Assembly: GCF_001761465.1 (NCBI RefSeq) | Contig: NZ_CP017479.1 | Coordinates: 124,001 to 188,000, forward strand | DNA length: 64,000 nucleotides | Reading direction: 5' to 3' | DNA from: Flavobacterium gilvum | GTDB lineage: Bacteria; Bacteroidota; Bacteroidia; Flavobacteriales; Flavobacteriaceae | In this document: one piece after another, positions 17,616 through 26,769 of the stretch | Layout of the letters: the number at the start of each line of letters is the position of its first letter | Position numbering within the stretch: the first letter of the stretch is position 1 | Notes under the pieces: model-generated | What the model saw: only the letters and a program-made list of their open reading frames with translations | Told to the model about the DNA's origin: nothing | The model's database searches: none | Position numbers and translations under genes: made by a program

Positions 17616-18485
17616 TTAAACCGTATCAATAAAACTCTTTTCGGTCTTATTAAAAACCAATAGTCCAATAAAAAACACTAGTAGTGTAACAGCAAAAGTA
17701 TAACAAAGTCCTAAAACTGAAATGCGTCCAACATTTAAAAGCATATAACGGGAAGTCTCTATTATATAAGCAAGAGGATTGTATTGCACTAACCATCCAT
17801 ATTCCGGAAGCCTTTGCTTAATTAATTCCATTGGATACATCACCGCCGACAGATACATCAATAATTGGATTCCAAAAGAAACCAAATAGCTGAAATCTCT
17901 GTATTTGGTAACCATAGACGAAATTAACATTCCGAGTCCCAATCCCAAAATACCCATAACAATAATTAATATCGGAAAAAACAATACCAACGGATTCAAT
18001 ACCAAACTGGCTCCTCTGAAAAAATAAAAAAGATAGAAAAGAATAAAAATGATAAATTGGATTCCAAATTTCACCAAATTGGAAATAACAACTGAAAGTG
18101 GTGTTATGATTCTGGGGAAATACACTTTGCCAAAAATACTTGCATTGGCTTTAAAGGTATCTGAAGTTCCGTTAAGACAAGCCGTAAAATAATTCCAAAC
18201 TGTGATTCCGGCCAAATTAAATAAAAATGGCGGTACAGTTCCTGTTTCAATCCCAGCAACAGAATTAAAAATAATAGTAAATGTAATAGAAGTAAACAAA
18301 GGCTGAATCAAGTACCAAAGTGGTCCTAATACAGTTTGTTTGTAGACAGTGACAATATCTCTTTTGACAAATAGAAAAAGTAAATCGCGATAGTGCCAAA
18401 TTTCTTTAAAATTTAAAGAAAAAAAATTATTCTTTGGCGTTATCTCAAACAGCCAATCATTATCTGTGGTATTTTTAGTATTCAT
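17616..18485 (-). CDS. wzm: Polysaccharide ABC exporter permease
   Basis: A 289-residue ABC-2-type integral membrane protein. FKEIWHYRDLLFLFVKRDIV (about residue 25) and YKQTVLGPLWYLIQPLF are the conserved cytoplasmic start of the family; six hydrophobic segments follow. It is the first gene of the leftmost run, starting after the terminator that closes the capD-like gene. I see no convincing TAnnTTTG promoter in the 180 bases before it. Pairing with wzt gives a complete ABC transporter, unusual beside the Wzx/Wzy-like genes in the same locus. Confidence 0.93.
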   Translation of the reverse strand: MNTKNTTDNDWLFEITPKNNFFSLNFKEIWHYRDLLFLFVKRDIVTVYKQTVLGPLWYLIQPLFTSITFTIIFNSVAGIETGTVPPFLFNLAGITVWNYFTACLNGTSDTFKANASIFGKVYFPRIITPLSVVISNLVKFGIQFIIFILFYLFYFFRGASLVLNPLVLFFPILIIVMGILGLGLGMLISSMVTKYRDFSYLVSFGIQLLMYLSAVMYPMELIKQRLPEYGWLVQYNPLAYIIETSRYMLLNVGRISVLGLCYTFAVTLLVFFIGLLVFNKTEKSFIDTV

Positions 18486-18604
18486 TATTTTGTGGGACTA
18501 GAAACAATAAATTCAATATGTAAACTTATCATGAATTTAAACAAAAAGCAAGTGTATCAATTTAAATGAATACTTATTTTAAATCTTAAAAAAAACACTC
18601 CTAA

Positions 18605-18642
18605 CCAAAAAAGGTTTACAAAGACACCTTTGTAAACCTTTT
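18605..18642 (-). terminator. Intrinsic terminator after the capD-like gene
   Basis: A perfect 15-bp stem (18609-18623 with 18628-18642) with a 4-base loop, followed on the minus strand by a run of T. It lies 23 bases after the stop of the capD-like gene and should end its transcript, separating it from wzm. Confidence 0.85.
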
Positions 18643-18664
18643 CTACAACTTTTTATTAAAACTT

Positions 18665-20614
18665 TTATTTATCCAAAATTTCAAAAGTAGAGTTCATACT
18701 CTTAAATTCGGGAACTATGACTTTCATCTTCGAAACAATGTCGTCATTATCAAAGAAATTGGCTATACCAATCAGTTCATTAATATCCAGATGCAAATTT
18801 TCAAATTCATCCTGAATTTCCTGAGCAATCATAATTTTTTCGTGATACGTCGGTAGCGTCTTAGCAGTATCATTTAACAATTCTTCATACAATTTTTCAC
18901 CTGGGCGTAAACCTACAACTTCAATTTTAATATCCCTCTCAGGAACAAAACCAGCCAATTTGATCATTTTTTTGGCCAAATCCAAAATTCGCACAGGTTT
19001 ACCCATATCAAAAATATAAATTTCGCCTCCATTCCCCATAGCACCTGCTTCCAAAACCAACTGACACGCCTCTGGAATAGTCATAAAATAACGAATAATA
19101 TCGGGATGCGTAATTGTAACGGGGCCTCCATTGGCAATTTGCTTCGTAAACAAAGGAACTACCGACCCATTAGACCCCAATACATTCCCAAAACGGGTGG
19201 TAATAAATTTAGTGGCATTTTCTTTGTTGTCCTTCAAATTTTTTATTTGCAAAGATTGTACATACTTCTCGGCAATTCTTTTACTGGCTCCCATAACATT
19301 ACTTGGATTAACTGCTTTATCAGTAGAGACCATAACAAACTTTGTCACTTCATATTCACAAGACAAATCAGCCAAATGCTTGGTTCCTTCTATATTGGTC
19401 AAAATCGCCTGTGATGGATTTTCCTCCATCAAAGGAACATGCTTGTAAGCGGCAGCATGATAAACCACTTGAGGCCTATACAATTTGAAAACTTTTTTCA
19501 TTGCTTCCTTATTCCTGATATCGGCAATGACATTGTGAATTTTTGATTTCGGATGTGACTTTTCCAATTCAAGACTTAAATGATGCAAAGGCGTTTCGGC
19601 TTGATCCAAAATAATCACCTTATGGGGATTGAATGTCAAAACCTGTCTAACAATTTCACTCCCAATAGAACCTGCTGCTCCTGAGATTAAAACGGTTTTG
19701 TCTTTCAGCTGCTTTGAAATGGACTTATTATCCAAAACAATTGGCTTTCTTTCCAATAAATCTTCTATTTCTATATTTTTTACTTTTTGTGAAATCTCTC
19801 TTTGATTTTCCCAGTCGGAAATCAAGGGCACCGTGTAAACCCTATAATTAAATTCCAGACATTGATCAACAATTACCAATTGTTCGTCTTTACCCAAACT
19901 TTTATCGGCCATAATAACAGCCTCTGCTCCAACAGAACGCATTAAAGAAGGCAATTTTTTCTTTTGAACCAAAATAGGTAAATCCAACATTCTCTTCGAA
20001 GCATTTTGGTTGTTTCTGTCTACAAACCCTACAATTTTAAAACGGGTTGGCGTCTCAAACTTCAACGCATTGGCCACCGAAATTGCGTTCGCATCAGTCC
20101 CATAGATGACGGTTCTAATTAATTTGTTTGCACTCTTATCGGAAAGATACAATTCAAATGTTTGTTTGACAACAACACGGTACAGAAACAATCCGCAAAA
20201 AGAAAGTACCACGTTGATAAAAAGAGCAGTTGTCAGAAATACCCTTTCATTATACAACAACTCATAGGTGAAATTAAATATAAGGAACACCATCAATACA
20301 GACATTTGCGAAAACAAAAGCTTGACGGCATCTATATAAGAAGAATGTCTGATAATCCCAGAATAGGTTCTAAATAACCAGAAAAAGAAAATATTTATAC
20401 CAAAAAAAGAACAGACAAACAACACATCACTGGTCGTATTAATATATCTCAATCCCGTACCCCTAAAAATAAGCATGGTAAAGAAAAAAGCTACTATCAA
20501 AACTGAAAAATCAATCATAATAATAATCCATCTTGGCAGATAGCTTAAATTACGAATGCTCAATTTTAAATTATCTCTTGAAAAAAATCCAGAATACACG
20601 GAATCCTCACGCAT
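18665..20614 (-). CDS. Membrane-bound UDP-GlcNAc 4,6-dehydratase-like protein (WbpM/CapD family)
   Basis: A 649-residue protein. Four transmembrane segments occupy roughly residues 28-145, followed by a Rossmann-like CoA-binding domain (RTVIYGTDANAIS, about 168) and an SDR domain with TVLISGAAGSIGSEIVRQ (about 309) and STDKAVNPSNVMGASKR (about 425). This is the long WbpM-type architecture that converts UDP-GlcNAc to the 4-keto-6-deoxy sugar for QuiNAc, FucNAc or related sugars. The WbpK-like reductase and WecA/WbpL-like transferase a few genes upstream fit this route. It has its own promoter (20658-20690) and terminator. Confidence 0.92.
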   Translation of the reverse strand: MREDSVYSGFFSRDNLKLSIRNLSYLPRWIIIMIDFSVLIVAFFFTMLIFRGTGLRYINTTSDVLFVCSFFGINIFFFWLFRTYSGIIRHSSYIDAVKLLFSQMSVLMVFLIFNFTYELLYNERVFLTTALFINVVLSFCGLFLYRVVVKQTFELYLSDKSANKLIRTVIYGTDANAISVANALKFETPTRFKIVGFVDRNNQNASKRMLDLPILVQKKKLPSLMRSVGAEAVIMADKSLGKDEQLVIVDQCLEFNYRVYTVPLISDWENQREISQKVKNIEIEDLLERKPIVLDNKSISKQLKDKTVLISGAAGSIGSEIVRQVLTFNPHKVIILDQAETPLHHLSLELEKSHPKSKIHNVIADIRNKEAMKKVFKLYRPQVVYHAAAYKHVPLMEENPSQAILTNIEGTKHLADLSCEYEVTKFVMVSTDKAVNPSNVMGASKRIAEKYVQSLQIKNLKDNKENATKFITTRFGNVLGSNGSVVPLFTKQIANGGPVTITHPDIIRYFMTIPEACQLVLEAGAMGNGGEIYIFDMGKPVRILDLAKKMIKLAGFVPERDIKIEVVGLRPGEKLYEELLNDTAKTLPTYHEKIMIAQEIQDEFENLHLDINELIGIANFFDNDDIVSKMKVIVPEFKSMNSTFEILDK

Positions 20615-20657
20615 AATATACGGTATTTAAATTTCTATACGAAATGAATAATCTAAG

Positions 20658-20690
20658 CAAAAATACAAATTATTAGGTATGCTAAAACAA
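20658..20690 (-). promoter_or_regulatory. Promoter of the capD-like gene
   Basis: On the minus strand TTG (20690-20688), a 22-base spacer, then TATTTTTG (20665-20658), matching the Bacteroidota consensus TTG-N17-23-TAnnTTTG. Transcription would start near 20652, about 38 bases before the ATG at 20614. Confidence 0.55.
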
Positions 20691-20838
20691 ATTAACCCTA
20701 TTGAAAAGCAATTTTTAAACAAAACAAACAAAAACTTGTCAATTGTCATTTTTCAAACATCTCATTCTTTTAAAAAATAAACCAAACGAATTCTTCACTA
20801 TTCCCCAGAACGAAACGGATGAGTTCAAGTTTCTTTTT

Positions 20839-21474
20839 CTAAATAGCAGAAGTTATTTTCTTTCCAAAAATAAACTTAAATGTTTCAACAATTATTTTTA
20901 AATCCCCGAAAAAACTTTGGCAATAATAATACTCTAAATTCAATTGTACTTTGTCGGGAAAAAGAACATTATCATTATAGGACAAAGAATCTTCCTGCTC
21001 CCTCAGCAAAGCTTCTTCATCAAAATATTTTAAGGAAGCCAAACCAGTCAGTCCTGGTTTCAATTCTAGAATTTTTCGATTTTCTCCTTCCAATAAATTA
21101 TAATAACCGGCGATATCGGGTCGGGGTCCCACAACACTCATTTCCCCTTTTAAGATATTAATCAGTTGTGGAAGTTCATCTAGTTTATATTTCCGTAGAA
21201 ACTTTCCTATCTCGGATATTTGAAAAACCTTACTATTCGGCAACATTTGAATAGTTCGAAATTTATATATTTTAAATCTTCGACCAAACTGTCCAATTCG
21301 CTCTTGAATAAAAAACCCATTACTTTGCGTATCGACAATAGCCAAAAACCAAGTCAGGAACAACAACCATGAAAATAATGAAAGCCCAATTACCGAAAAT
21401 ACAATATCAAAAAAACGTTTAACTATCGACTTCAATTGAATATTGATACTATGTGTTTTTAAAACCGATTCCAT
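20839..21474 (-). CDS. Initiating sugar-1-phosphate transferase, monotopic PglC-like
   Basis: A 211-residue bacterial sugar transferase. One hydrophobic re-entrant segment lies at about residues 20-48 (RFFDIVFSVIGLSLFSWLLF), then IQERIGQFGRRFKIYKFRT, the catalytic DE in LRKYKLDELPQLINILKGEM (about 115) and VVGPRPDI. LKPGLTGLASL follows. This is the catalytic core size of PglC rather than the longer polytopic WcaJ/WbaP. It moves a sugar-1-phosphate from a UDP-sugar to undecaprenyl phosphate, starting a glycan. It sits next to a second, unrelated initiating enzyme of the WecA type. Confidence 0.93.
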   Translation of the reverse strand: MESVLKTHSINIQLKSIVKRFFDIVFSVIGLSLFSWLLFLTWFLAIVDTQSNGFFIQERIGQFGRRFKIYKFRTIQMLPNSKVFQISEIGKFLRKYKLDELPQLINILKGEMSVVGPRPDIAGYYNLLEGENRKILELKPGLTGLASLKYFDEEALLREQEDSLSYNDNVLFPDKVQLNLEYYYCQSFFGDLKIIVETFKFIFGKKITSAI

Positions 21475-21498
21475 AACTCAATAATCATAAAAAATGAC

Positions 21499-22461
21499 CT
21501 AAATAATTACGCTTTTTAGATTTATTTTTTGTACAACATTTTTTCTAACCCATAAATAAACAATCACTTGAAATAGCAAAAAGAATACAATAACGGGAAC
21601 AGTTAATTTCCCTATGCTTTCTAAATAAATCACCACTACATTAATTATCAATTGGGTACCTGAATACAATAGCGATACAAAAATATGTGAATAACCTAAT
21701 TCATTGGCTAAGTATTGGTACAAATGCGATCGATGGGGTTCAAGGATATTTTCCTTCTTTTTGATTCGGGTAAAAATGGTTATAACACCGTCAATTCCAT
21801 AAACCGATAAAAAAAACAAATAGCCAATTTGTCCAGAAAGCATAATGGTTTTAATCATAAAATAAGCTAAAAATACAGCCATACTAATACTACCTACATC
21901 GCCAGAAAATGTTTTTGCTTTTTTTCTGACATTGAAAAAACCGAAAGCACAACAAGATAAACCAACAGTAAACAATAAAGGAAGACTTTCCTTGCTGACC
22001 TCTAAAAATGATAGGCTGGCAATGACAACAAAAGAATAGAGAACAGTAATCCCATTAATTCCGTCCATAAAATTAAAAACATTCACCCAGCCAATAAACA
22101 AAATAAATATAATAGGCAAAAGCCAAATGGCAGCTTCAGAAAACAAATTTAACTCCCAAAAAATCAGCACAATCGCTACAGCTTGTGAAACAAATCGAGG
22201 CAACGTAGGCAGCGGTTTTATATCGTCTATGAAACTTACAATTGACACCAAAACAACTGCTACAACATCAATCCATGAAACATATCCCAACAAACAAGCT
22301 GTCAAAATCGCAATAGGAAAAATAATTCCTCCTCCTCGCAGCGTAATGTTGGTATGCGAAGAACGGCTATTGGGCTTGTCGATAATATTGTAATAATCAG
22401 CTATTTTGAAATAAATCAATTCAATAATTATGAATAAAATCAATAAAATGGCATAAATCAT
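21499..22461 (-). CDS. WecA/WbpL-like polyprenyl-phosphate GlcNAc/FucNAc-1-phosphate transferase
   Basis: About 320 residues from ATG 22461, which has GAGGA seven bases upstream; a longer frame from TTG 22506 adds 15 unlikely residues before the first membrane segment. The protein is polytopic with the MraY/WecA motifs DKPNSRSSHTNITLRGGG (about residue 24), SFIDDIKPLPTLPRF (about 75), FNFMDGINGI (about 130) and GDVGSISMAVFLAYF. The tail HRSHLYQYLANELGYSH carries the conserved histidine box. It loads a HexNAc-1-phosphate onto undecaprenyl phosphate. Together with WbpM- and WbpK-like proteins, D-FucNAc or QuiNAc is the likely first sugar, by analogy with Pseudomonas aeruginosa O-antigen. Confidence 0.92.
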   Translation of the reverse strand: MIYAILLILFIIIELIYFKIADYYNIIDKPNSRSSHTNITLRGGGIIFPIAILTACLLGYVSWIDVVAVVLVSIVSFIDDIKPLPTLPRFVSQAVAIVLIFWELNLFSEAAIWLLPIIFILFIGWVNVFNFMDGINGITVLYSFVVIASLSFLEVSKESLPLLFTVGLSCCAFGFFNVRKKAKTFSGDVGSISMAVFLAYFMIKTIMLSGQIGYLFFLSVYGIDGVITIFTRIKKKENILEPHRSHLYQYLANELGYSHIFVSLLYSGTQLIINVVVIYLESIGKLTVPVIVFFLLFQVIVYLWVRKNVVQKINLKSVII

Positions 22462-22543
22462 ATAAAAGTCCTCGTTTTTTTTTAAGTCAGCTACTTGCGC
22501 TTCCAAAATCTATATTATTTTTTCTATCCTCTATTTTCTATTA

Positions 22544-23413
22544 CTACAATTTATGTTTCAAAAGTCCCAACAGATATTCGCCATAACCTGATTTTTTTAA
22601 AGGCTCCGCCAAATCTCTTAACTCTTGTTCAGTAATAAATCCTTGTCTCCAGGCAATTTCTTCAATACATCCCACCTTCAATCCTTGACGTTCTTCCAAA
22701 ACCTGAACAAATTGTCCGGCCTGCATCAGACTATTAAAAGTTCCCGTATCAAGCCAGGCAGTGCCACGGCTTAAAATTCCAACTTTTAATTTCCCCTTTT
22801 CCAAATACACTTTGTTTACATCTGTAATTTCATACTCTCCTCTGGCACTTGGTTTAATGTTTTTGGCAATTTCAACTACCGAATTATCATAAAAATACAA
22901 TCCGGGAACAGCATAATTCGATTTTGGCTCTAATGGTTTTTCTTCTATAGAAAGTGCTTTTAAGTCTTTGTCAAATTCCACTACACCATAACGTTCTGGA
23001 TCCGAAACGTGATAAGCAAAAACAACACCTCCGTCAGGTTTTGTATTGGACTGCAACAATTCATGCATATTGGCACCAAAAAAAATATTATCTCCTAAAA
23101 CCAATGCAACATCATCACTCCCCACAAACTCTTCACCAATCACAAAAGCCTGAGCCAAACCATTTGGAATTGCTTGCTCTGCATAACTGAATTGACATCC
23201 AATTGCAGAACCATCACCCAATAATTTTTTAAAATTTGGCAAATCATGTGGAGTCGAAATAATTAATATTTCATTAATTCCCGCCATCATCAAAGTCGAT
23301 AACGGATAATAAATCATTGGTTTGTCATAAACTGGCATCATTTGCTTACTCATAGCAAGCGTTAATGGGTGCAATCTCGTACCGGATCCACCGGCAAGTA
23401 TAATTCCTTTCAT
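22544..23413 (-). CDS. rmlA: Glucose-1-phosphate thymidylyltransferase
   Basis: A 289-residue nucleotidyltransferase with [16 protein letters not shown] at the N terminus, [29 protein letters not shown] (about residue 105) and [12 protein letters not shown] (about 194). Length and motifs are those of RmlA, the first enzyme of dTDP-L-rhamnose synthesis, which joins dTTP and glucose-1-phosphate. It is the last of the tight rmlC-rmlD-rmlA group in transcription order; rmlB is more than 20 kb away within the same locus. Confidence 0.97.
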   Translation of the reverse strand: MKGIILAGGSGTRLHPLTLAMSKQMMPVYDKPMIYYPLSTLMMAGINEILIISTPHDLPNFKKLLGDGSAIGCQFSYAEQAIPNGLAQAFVIGEEFVGSDDVALVLGDNIFFGANMHELLQSNTKPDGGVVFAYHVSDPERYGVVEFDKDLKALSIEEKPLEPKSNYAVPGLYFYDNSVVEIAKNIKPSARGEYEITDVNKVYLEKGKLKVGILSRGTAWLDTGTFNSLMQAGQFVQVLEERQGLKVGCIEEIAWRQGFITEQELRDLAEPLKKSGYGEYLLGLLKHKL

Positions 23414-23468
23414 AGTTTCTAATTATAACTTTTACTAAAGACTAAAAACTTTTGCTCTTGCCTTATGT

Positions 23469-24332
23469 TTATTTTTTACTACCTAATAAATCCATGCATT
23501 TTACCAAACTCTGCTTAAATTCGGGTACAACAACACCAAAAGTTTTTTTGATTTTGTTTTTATCCAATAAAGAATACTGAGGACGTTTAGCAGGCGTAGG
23601 ATAAGCTGAAGATGGAATACCACTAATTGCGCAATCAAATCCTCCTATTTCCTGAATGGCCAAAGCAAATTCATACCAACTAATTTCACCTTCATTCGAG
23701 AAATTGTAAATCCCAGATTGCCAATTATTGCGGGTGATTATTGTCATAATAGCTTGAGCCAAATCTGCTGCATAAGTCGGACTGCCTATTTGGTCATTAA
23801 CCACGTTCAAACTGTCTCTTTCTTGCATCAAACGTGACATCGTCTTAACAAAATTATTACCAAAACTGGAATACACCCACGAAGTTCTGATGATGACAGC
23901 ATTTGGATTTTCTCTTAGACAACCTTTTTCTCCCGCTAATTTGGTAACCCCATACACATTAATCGGATTAGGTTGAGCGGTTTCAGTCAAAGCTGTCGAT
24001 GCTGTTCCATCAAACACATAATCCGTCGAAACATGAATCAATTGACAATTGTTCGCATTACTCCATTGAGCCAATATAACAACTGACTGATGATTCAACA
24101 CATCCGACAATTCAAACTCCGATTCCGCTTTATCAACTGCAGTATGAGCTGCACAATTGATAATAACCTGAGGATTGATTTCTGTTAATCGTGCTGGTAA
24201 ATTATCCAAATCACATAAATCTAACTCTTCCCAATCAGTAAAAAACCATTCGAATTGGGTATCTGTTTTTGACAAAACTTTTAATTCCGAACCTAATTGG
24301 CCATTACCACCTGTAATTAGTATTTTTTTCAT
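23469..24332 (-). CDS. rmlD: dTDP-4-dehydrorhamnose reductase
   Basis: A 287-residue SDR protein: ILITGGNGQLGSELKVL (NAD(P)H loop), INCAAHTAVDKAESE, HVSTDYVFDG (about residue 101), NVYGVTKLAGE (YxxxK, about 128) and VIIRTSWVYS. These are the RmlD signatures; it reduces dTDP-4-keto-L-rhamnose to dTDP-L-rhamnose. It lies between rmlC (60 bases) and rmlA (55 bases), in the same transcript. Confidence 0.97.
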   Translation of the reverse strand: MKKILITGGNGQLGSELKVLSKTDTQFEWFFTDWEELDLCDLDNLPARLTEINPQVIINCAAHTAVDKAESEFELSDVLNHQSVVILAQWSNANNCQLIHVSTDYVFDGTASTALTETAQPNPINVYGVTKLAGEKGCLRENPNAVIIRTSWVYSSFGNNFVKTMSRLMQERDSLNVVNDQIGSPTYAADLAQAIMTIITRNNWQSGIYNFSNEGEISWYEFALAIQEIGGFDCAISGIPSSAYPTPAKRPQYSLLDKNKIKKTFGVVVPEFKQSLVKCMDLLGSKK

Positions 24333-24392
24333 TTAATCCTTAATCTTTTCATTTTCTTGCACATTACTCACGTTTCACCATTCACTTCATCA

Positions 24393-24941
24393 TCAAAACT
24401 GACTATTACAATCCTCAATAAAAGGCAAAACCTGATCTTTTTCAGATACAATAGCATCTTTTAAATCCATTCCCCAATCAATATTCAAGGATGGGTCATC
24501 ATATTTAATTCCACCTTCAGAGGCTTTGTTATAAAATTGATCACATTTGTACATCACTGAAGCCGTTTCACTGATTACCGAAAAACCATGGGCAAAACCT
24601 TGTGGTACTAACAATTGCTTTTTATTCTCTGCAGATAATAAAATGCTAAATGATTTTCCATAAGTAGGAGAATCTTTTCTCAAATCGACAGCCACATCAA
24701 TAATTTCACCATCAAGAACACGCACCAATTTAGTCTGTGCAAAGGGTGGATTTTGATAATGCAACCCTCTCAAAGTTCCTTTTTTTGAAAAGGATTGATT
24801 ATCCTGAACAAAATCAATGTTAATCCCTAAAGCTGAAAATTTAGTTTTGCTATAAGACTCAAAAAAACAACCTCTTTCATCTCCAAAAACTGTTGGTTCT
24901 ACAACAACTAAATCCGTAATAAATGTTTTTTCAATGATCAT
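24393..24941 (-). CDS. rmlC: dTDP-4-dehydrorhamnose 3,5-epimerase
   Basis: A 182-residue cupin enzyme. FGDERGCFFESYS and TLRGLHYQNPPFAQTKLVRV (catalytic His about residue 60) are followed by IIDVAVDLRKDSPTYGK, VPQGFAHGF and the C-terminal NIDWG. These identify RmlC. It performs the double epimerisation in dTDP-L-rhamnose synthesis. Upstream 141 bases contain one -7-like element, so a promoter for rmlC-rmlD-rmlA is possible. Confidence 0.97.
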   Translation of the reverse strand: MIIEKTFITDLVVVEPTVFGDERGCFFESYSKTKFSALGINIDFVQDNQSFSKKGTLRGLHYQNPPFAQTKLVRVLDGEIIDVAVDLRKDSPTYGKSFSILLSAENKKQLLVPQGFAHGFSVISETASVMYKCDQFYNKASEGGIKYDDPSLNIDWGMDLKDAIVSEKDQVLPFIEDCNSQF

Positions 24942-25038
24942 ATTAATTTTTTTTACTAATTCATAAGGTATTATGCTCTGTCTTTATTATTAACTCGCAG
25001 ATGTTCTACTAAAATCCAGATTTTTTTTACCCTTACTA

Positions 25039-25063
25039 CAAAATTATCCGCTAGATTTTACAA
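25039..25063 (-). promoter_or_regulatory. Possible promoter before rmlC
   Basis: On the minus strand TAATTTTG (25046-25039) fits the TAnnTTTG element; a TTG at 25063-25061 is only 14 bases upstream, shorter than usual. It lies about 100 bases before the rmlC start. Confidence 0.3.
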
Positions 25064-25082
25064 ACATCCTAATCTTAAAAGG

Positions 25083-25982
25083 TCAAATCTTTTCATTTTT
25101 AAAAAACTCCAAAACCTCTTGAGCTTTCCATCCAGCCACTTCTCTGGCTTTTGTATCATCAAAAGTCAAATCAGAAGTGATTTTTTTTATTTTTGAAGAA
25201 TTAATAGGTGCTTTGTCTCCCAATAAATTTCCAGCAAATCCGATTATATGTGCAATGAATAAAGGTAGATTCAAAGGCATTTTCTTTTTCTTCTGTTTTG
25301 CAATGGCAATGCTCAATTCTTTAAAGTTAGGATGAACACCATCAGTTAAATTATAAATTCCTCCAATAGATGCCAGTTTAGGGATAAATTCAGCTACATC
25401 TTTGGCCAATACCATACTCTTTCTTGCCTTTCCTTCATCAATGTTAAAATAATACCCCTTTTCTATTGCTTTTATCATTGCTCCCAAATTTCCCGGAGCA
25501 TTATTACCGACTAATAACGGTAATCTTAAAATTGTGCAAATTACATTATTCTGAATACACCACTTTGTTATTAATAACTCTGCCTCAATTTTACTCAAAC
25601 CATAAGGCTCATTTGCTTCTAGTTGGTGTTCTTCATTTATATCTTTCCCAAACTCTTGTCCATAAACCGAAACCGAACTAATAAAAACAAATTGCTTCGG
25701 CAGACCTGATTTTTCTAACCCTTTTAATAGATTCTCAGTGCCCATAACGTTTACATCATAAAATTGTTTTCTCTCTGATTGCGTTTTAGGCACTGAATGC
25801 GCTTTACCAGCAGCATGTATCACTAAGTCAAAATCCTGGTCAAAATCTGGAATCTGATATTCTAAAGAAATTTTATATTCTCCAGTAGTTCTGGATAAAC
25901 CAAAAACTTCGTTTTCTTTCGATATTTCCTGTGCTATAGATTTTCCTAAAAAACCATTTACTCCTGTTAGTAGTATATTCAT
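25083..25982 (-). CDS. NAD-dependent epimerase/4-reductase, WbpK/WbpV-like
   Basis: A 299-residue extended SDR: NILLTGVNGFLGKSIAQE (cofactor loop), FDLVIHAAGKAHSVP, FVFISSVSVYGQEFG (about residue 101) and PYGLSKIEAELL (YxxxK, about 126). Its make-up matches the WbpK/WbpV family that reduces the 4-keto sugar made by WbpM-type dehydratases to UDP-FucNAc or UDP-QuiNAc. Both the dehydratase and a WecA/WbpL-type transferase are close by. Which C4 epimer forms cannot be decided from sequence alone. Confidence 0.85.
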   Translation of the reverse strand: MNILLTGVNGFLGKSIAQEISKENEVFGLSRTTGEYKISLEYQIPDFDQDFDLVIHAAGKAHSVPKTQSERKQFYDVNVMGTENLLKGLEKSGLPKQFVFISSVSVYGQEFGKDINEEHQLEANEPYGLSKIEAELLITKWCIQNNVICTILRLPLLVGNNAPGNLGAMIKAIEKGYYFNIDEGKARKSMVLAKDVAEFIPKLASIGGIYNLTDGVHPNFKELSIAIAKQKKKKMPLNLPLFIAHIIGFAGNLLGDKAPINSSKIKKITSDLTFDDTKAREVAGWKAQEVLEFFKNEKI

Positions 25983-25983
25983 T

Positions 25984-26769
25984 TTAATAAAAACTCTTTA
26001 ACCATCCCCATTTATTAAAATATATAAAAGCACTCTCAACAGTAATCCATTTAAACTTTAATTTTTTGTGTGTAAGTTTTGCGAAATGATGATAAACATG
26101 AGCATCTGGAAAATATGCTGTAAGAGATCGCAGAAGAAAGCGTCTTGTCAAATCTGCATCTTCCAAATACATAAAAATCCTATCATCAAAAAAACCTACT
26201 TCCCTTAGAGTACTTGTTCGTAAAAACATGAAACAACCCGACAAATAAGGTATGCTATAGATTATTTCATTATAATTTTTGTCTTTATATTCATATCTAT
26301 CCAATCTTTTTTGAAATATTTTTTTTAGAAAAGAAGGCATAAATCCTCTGGCGAATAAATCAAAAAAAGTTGGATTAGTTTTACACAAATATTGAAACTC
26401 CCCACTGGGATAAGTAACTTTTGGCATCACATGACCAACTTCAACATTAGAATCCATAAACTGAGAAAGCTTCTCTAATGTTCCTTTATGAAAATAAATA
26501 TCAGGATTTAATACTAAATGGTAATCAGAATCCAACTCGAAAGCTTTTTGAATTGCAACATTATGAGAAGCACCAAATCCAGGATTAGAAGGATTATGAA
26601 TATAATCAATTCTTGAATCTGTAGCCATTTTTTTTAATTCATTAGTTGGAGAGTTATCTACTAAATAAAGCATTACATTTAAATGAGTGTCTAAAAAACT
26701 GTTTATAGCTTCTGACAACATTTTCTCATCATTGTTATACATTACAATAGCACCTGTAATTTTATACAT
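25984..26769 (-). CDS. Glycosyltransferase family 2, rhamnosyltransferase-like
   Basis: A 261-residue GT2: TGAIVMYNNDEKMLSEAINS, YLVDNSPTNELKK (about residue 36), GFGASHNVAIQKAF, YHLVLNPDIYFH (about 79, DxY-type metal site) and MYLEDADLTRRF (about 200). It resembles WbbL/RfbF rhamnosyltransferases, consistent with the adjacent rml genes. It overlaps the next GT2 by a single base, so the genes are translationally coupled. Confidence 0.87.
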   Translation of the reverse strand: MYKITGAIVMYNNDEKMLSEAINSFLDTHLNVMLYLVDNSPTNELKKMATDSRIDYIHNPSNPGFGASHNVAIQKAFELDSDYHLVLNPDIYFHKGTLEKLSQFMDSNVEVGHVMPKVTYPSGEFQYLCKTNPTFFDLFARGFMPSFLKKIFQKRLDRYEYKDKNYNEIIYSIPYLSGCFMFLRTSTLREVGFFDDRIFMYLEDADLTRRFLLRSLTAYFPDAHVYHHFAKLTHKKLKFKWITVESAFIYFNKWGWLKSFY

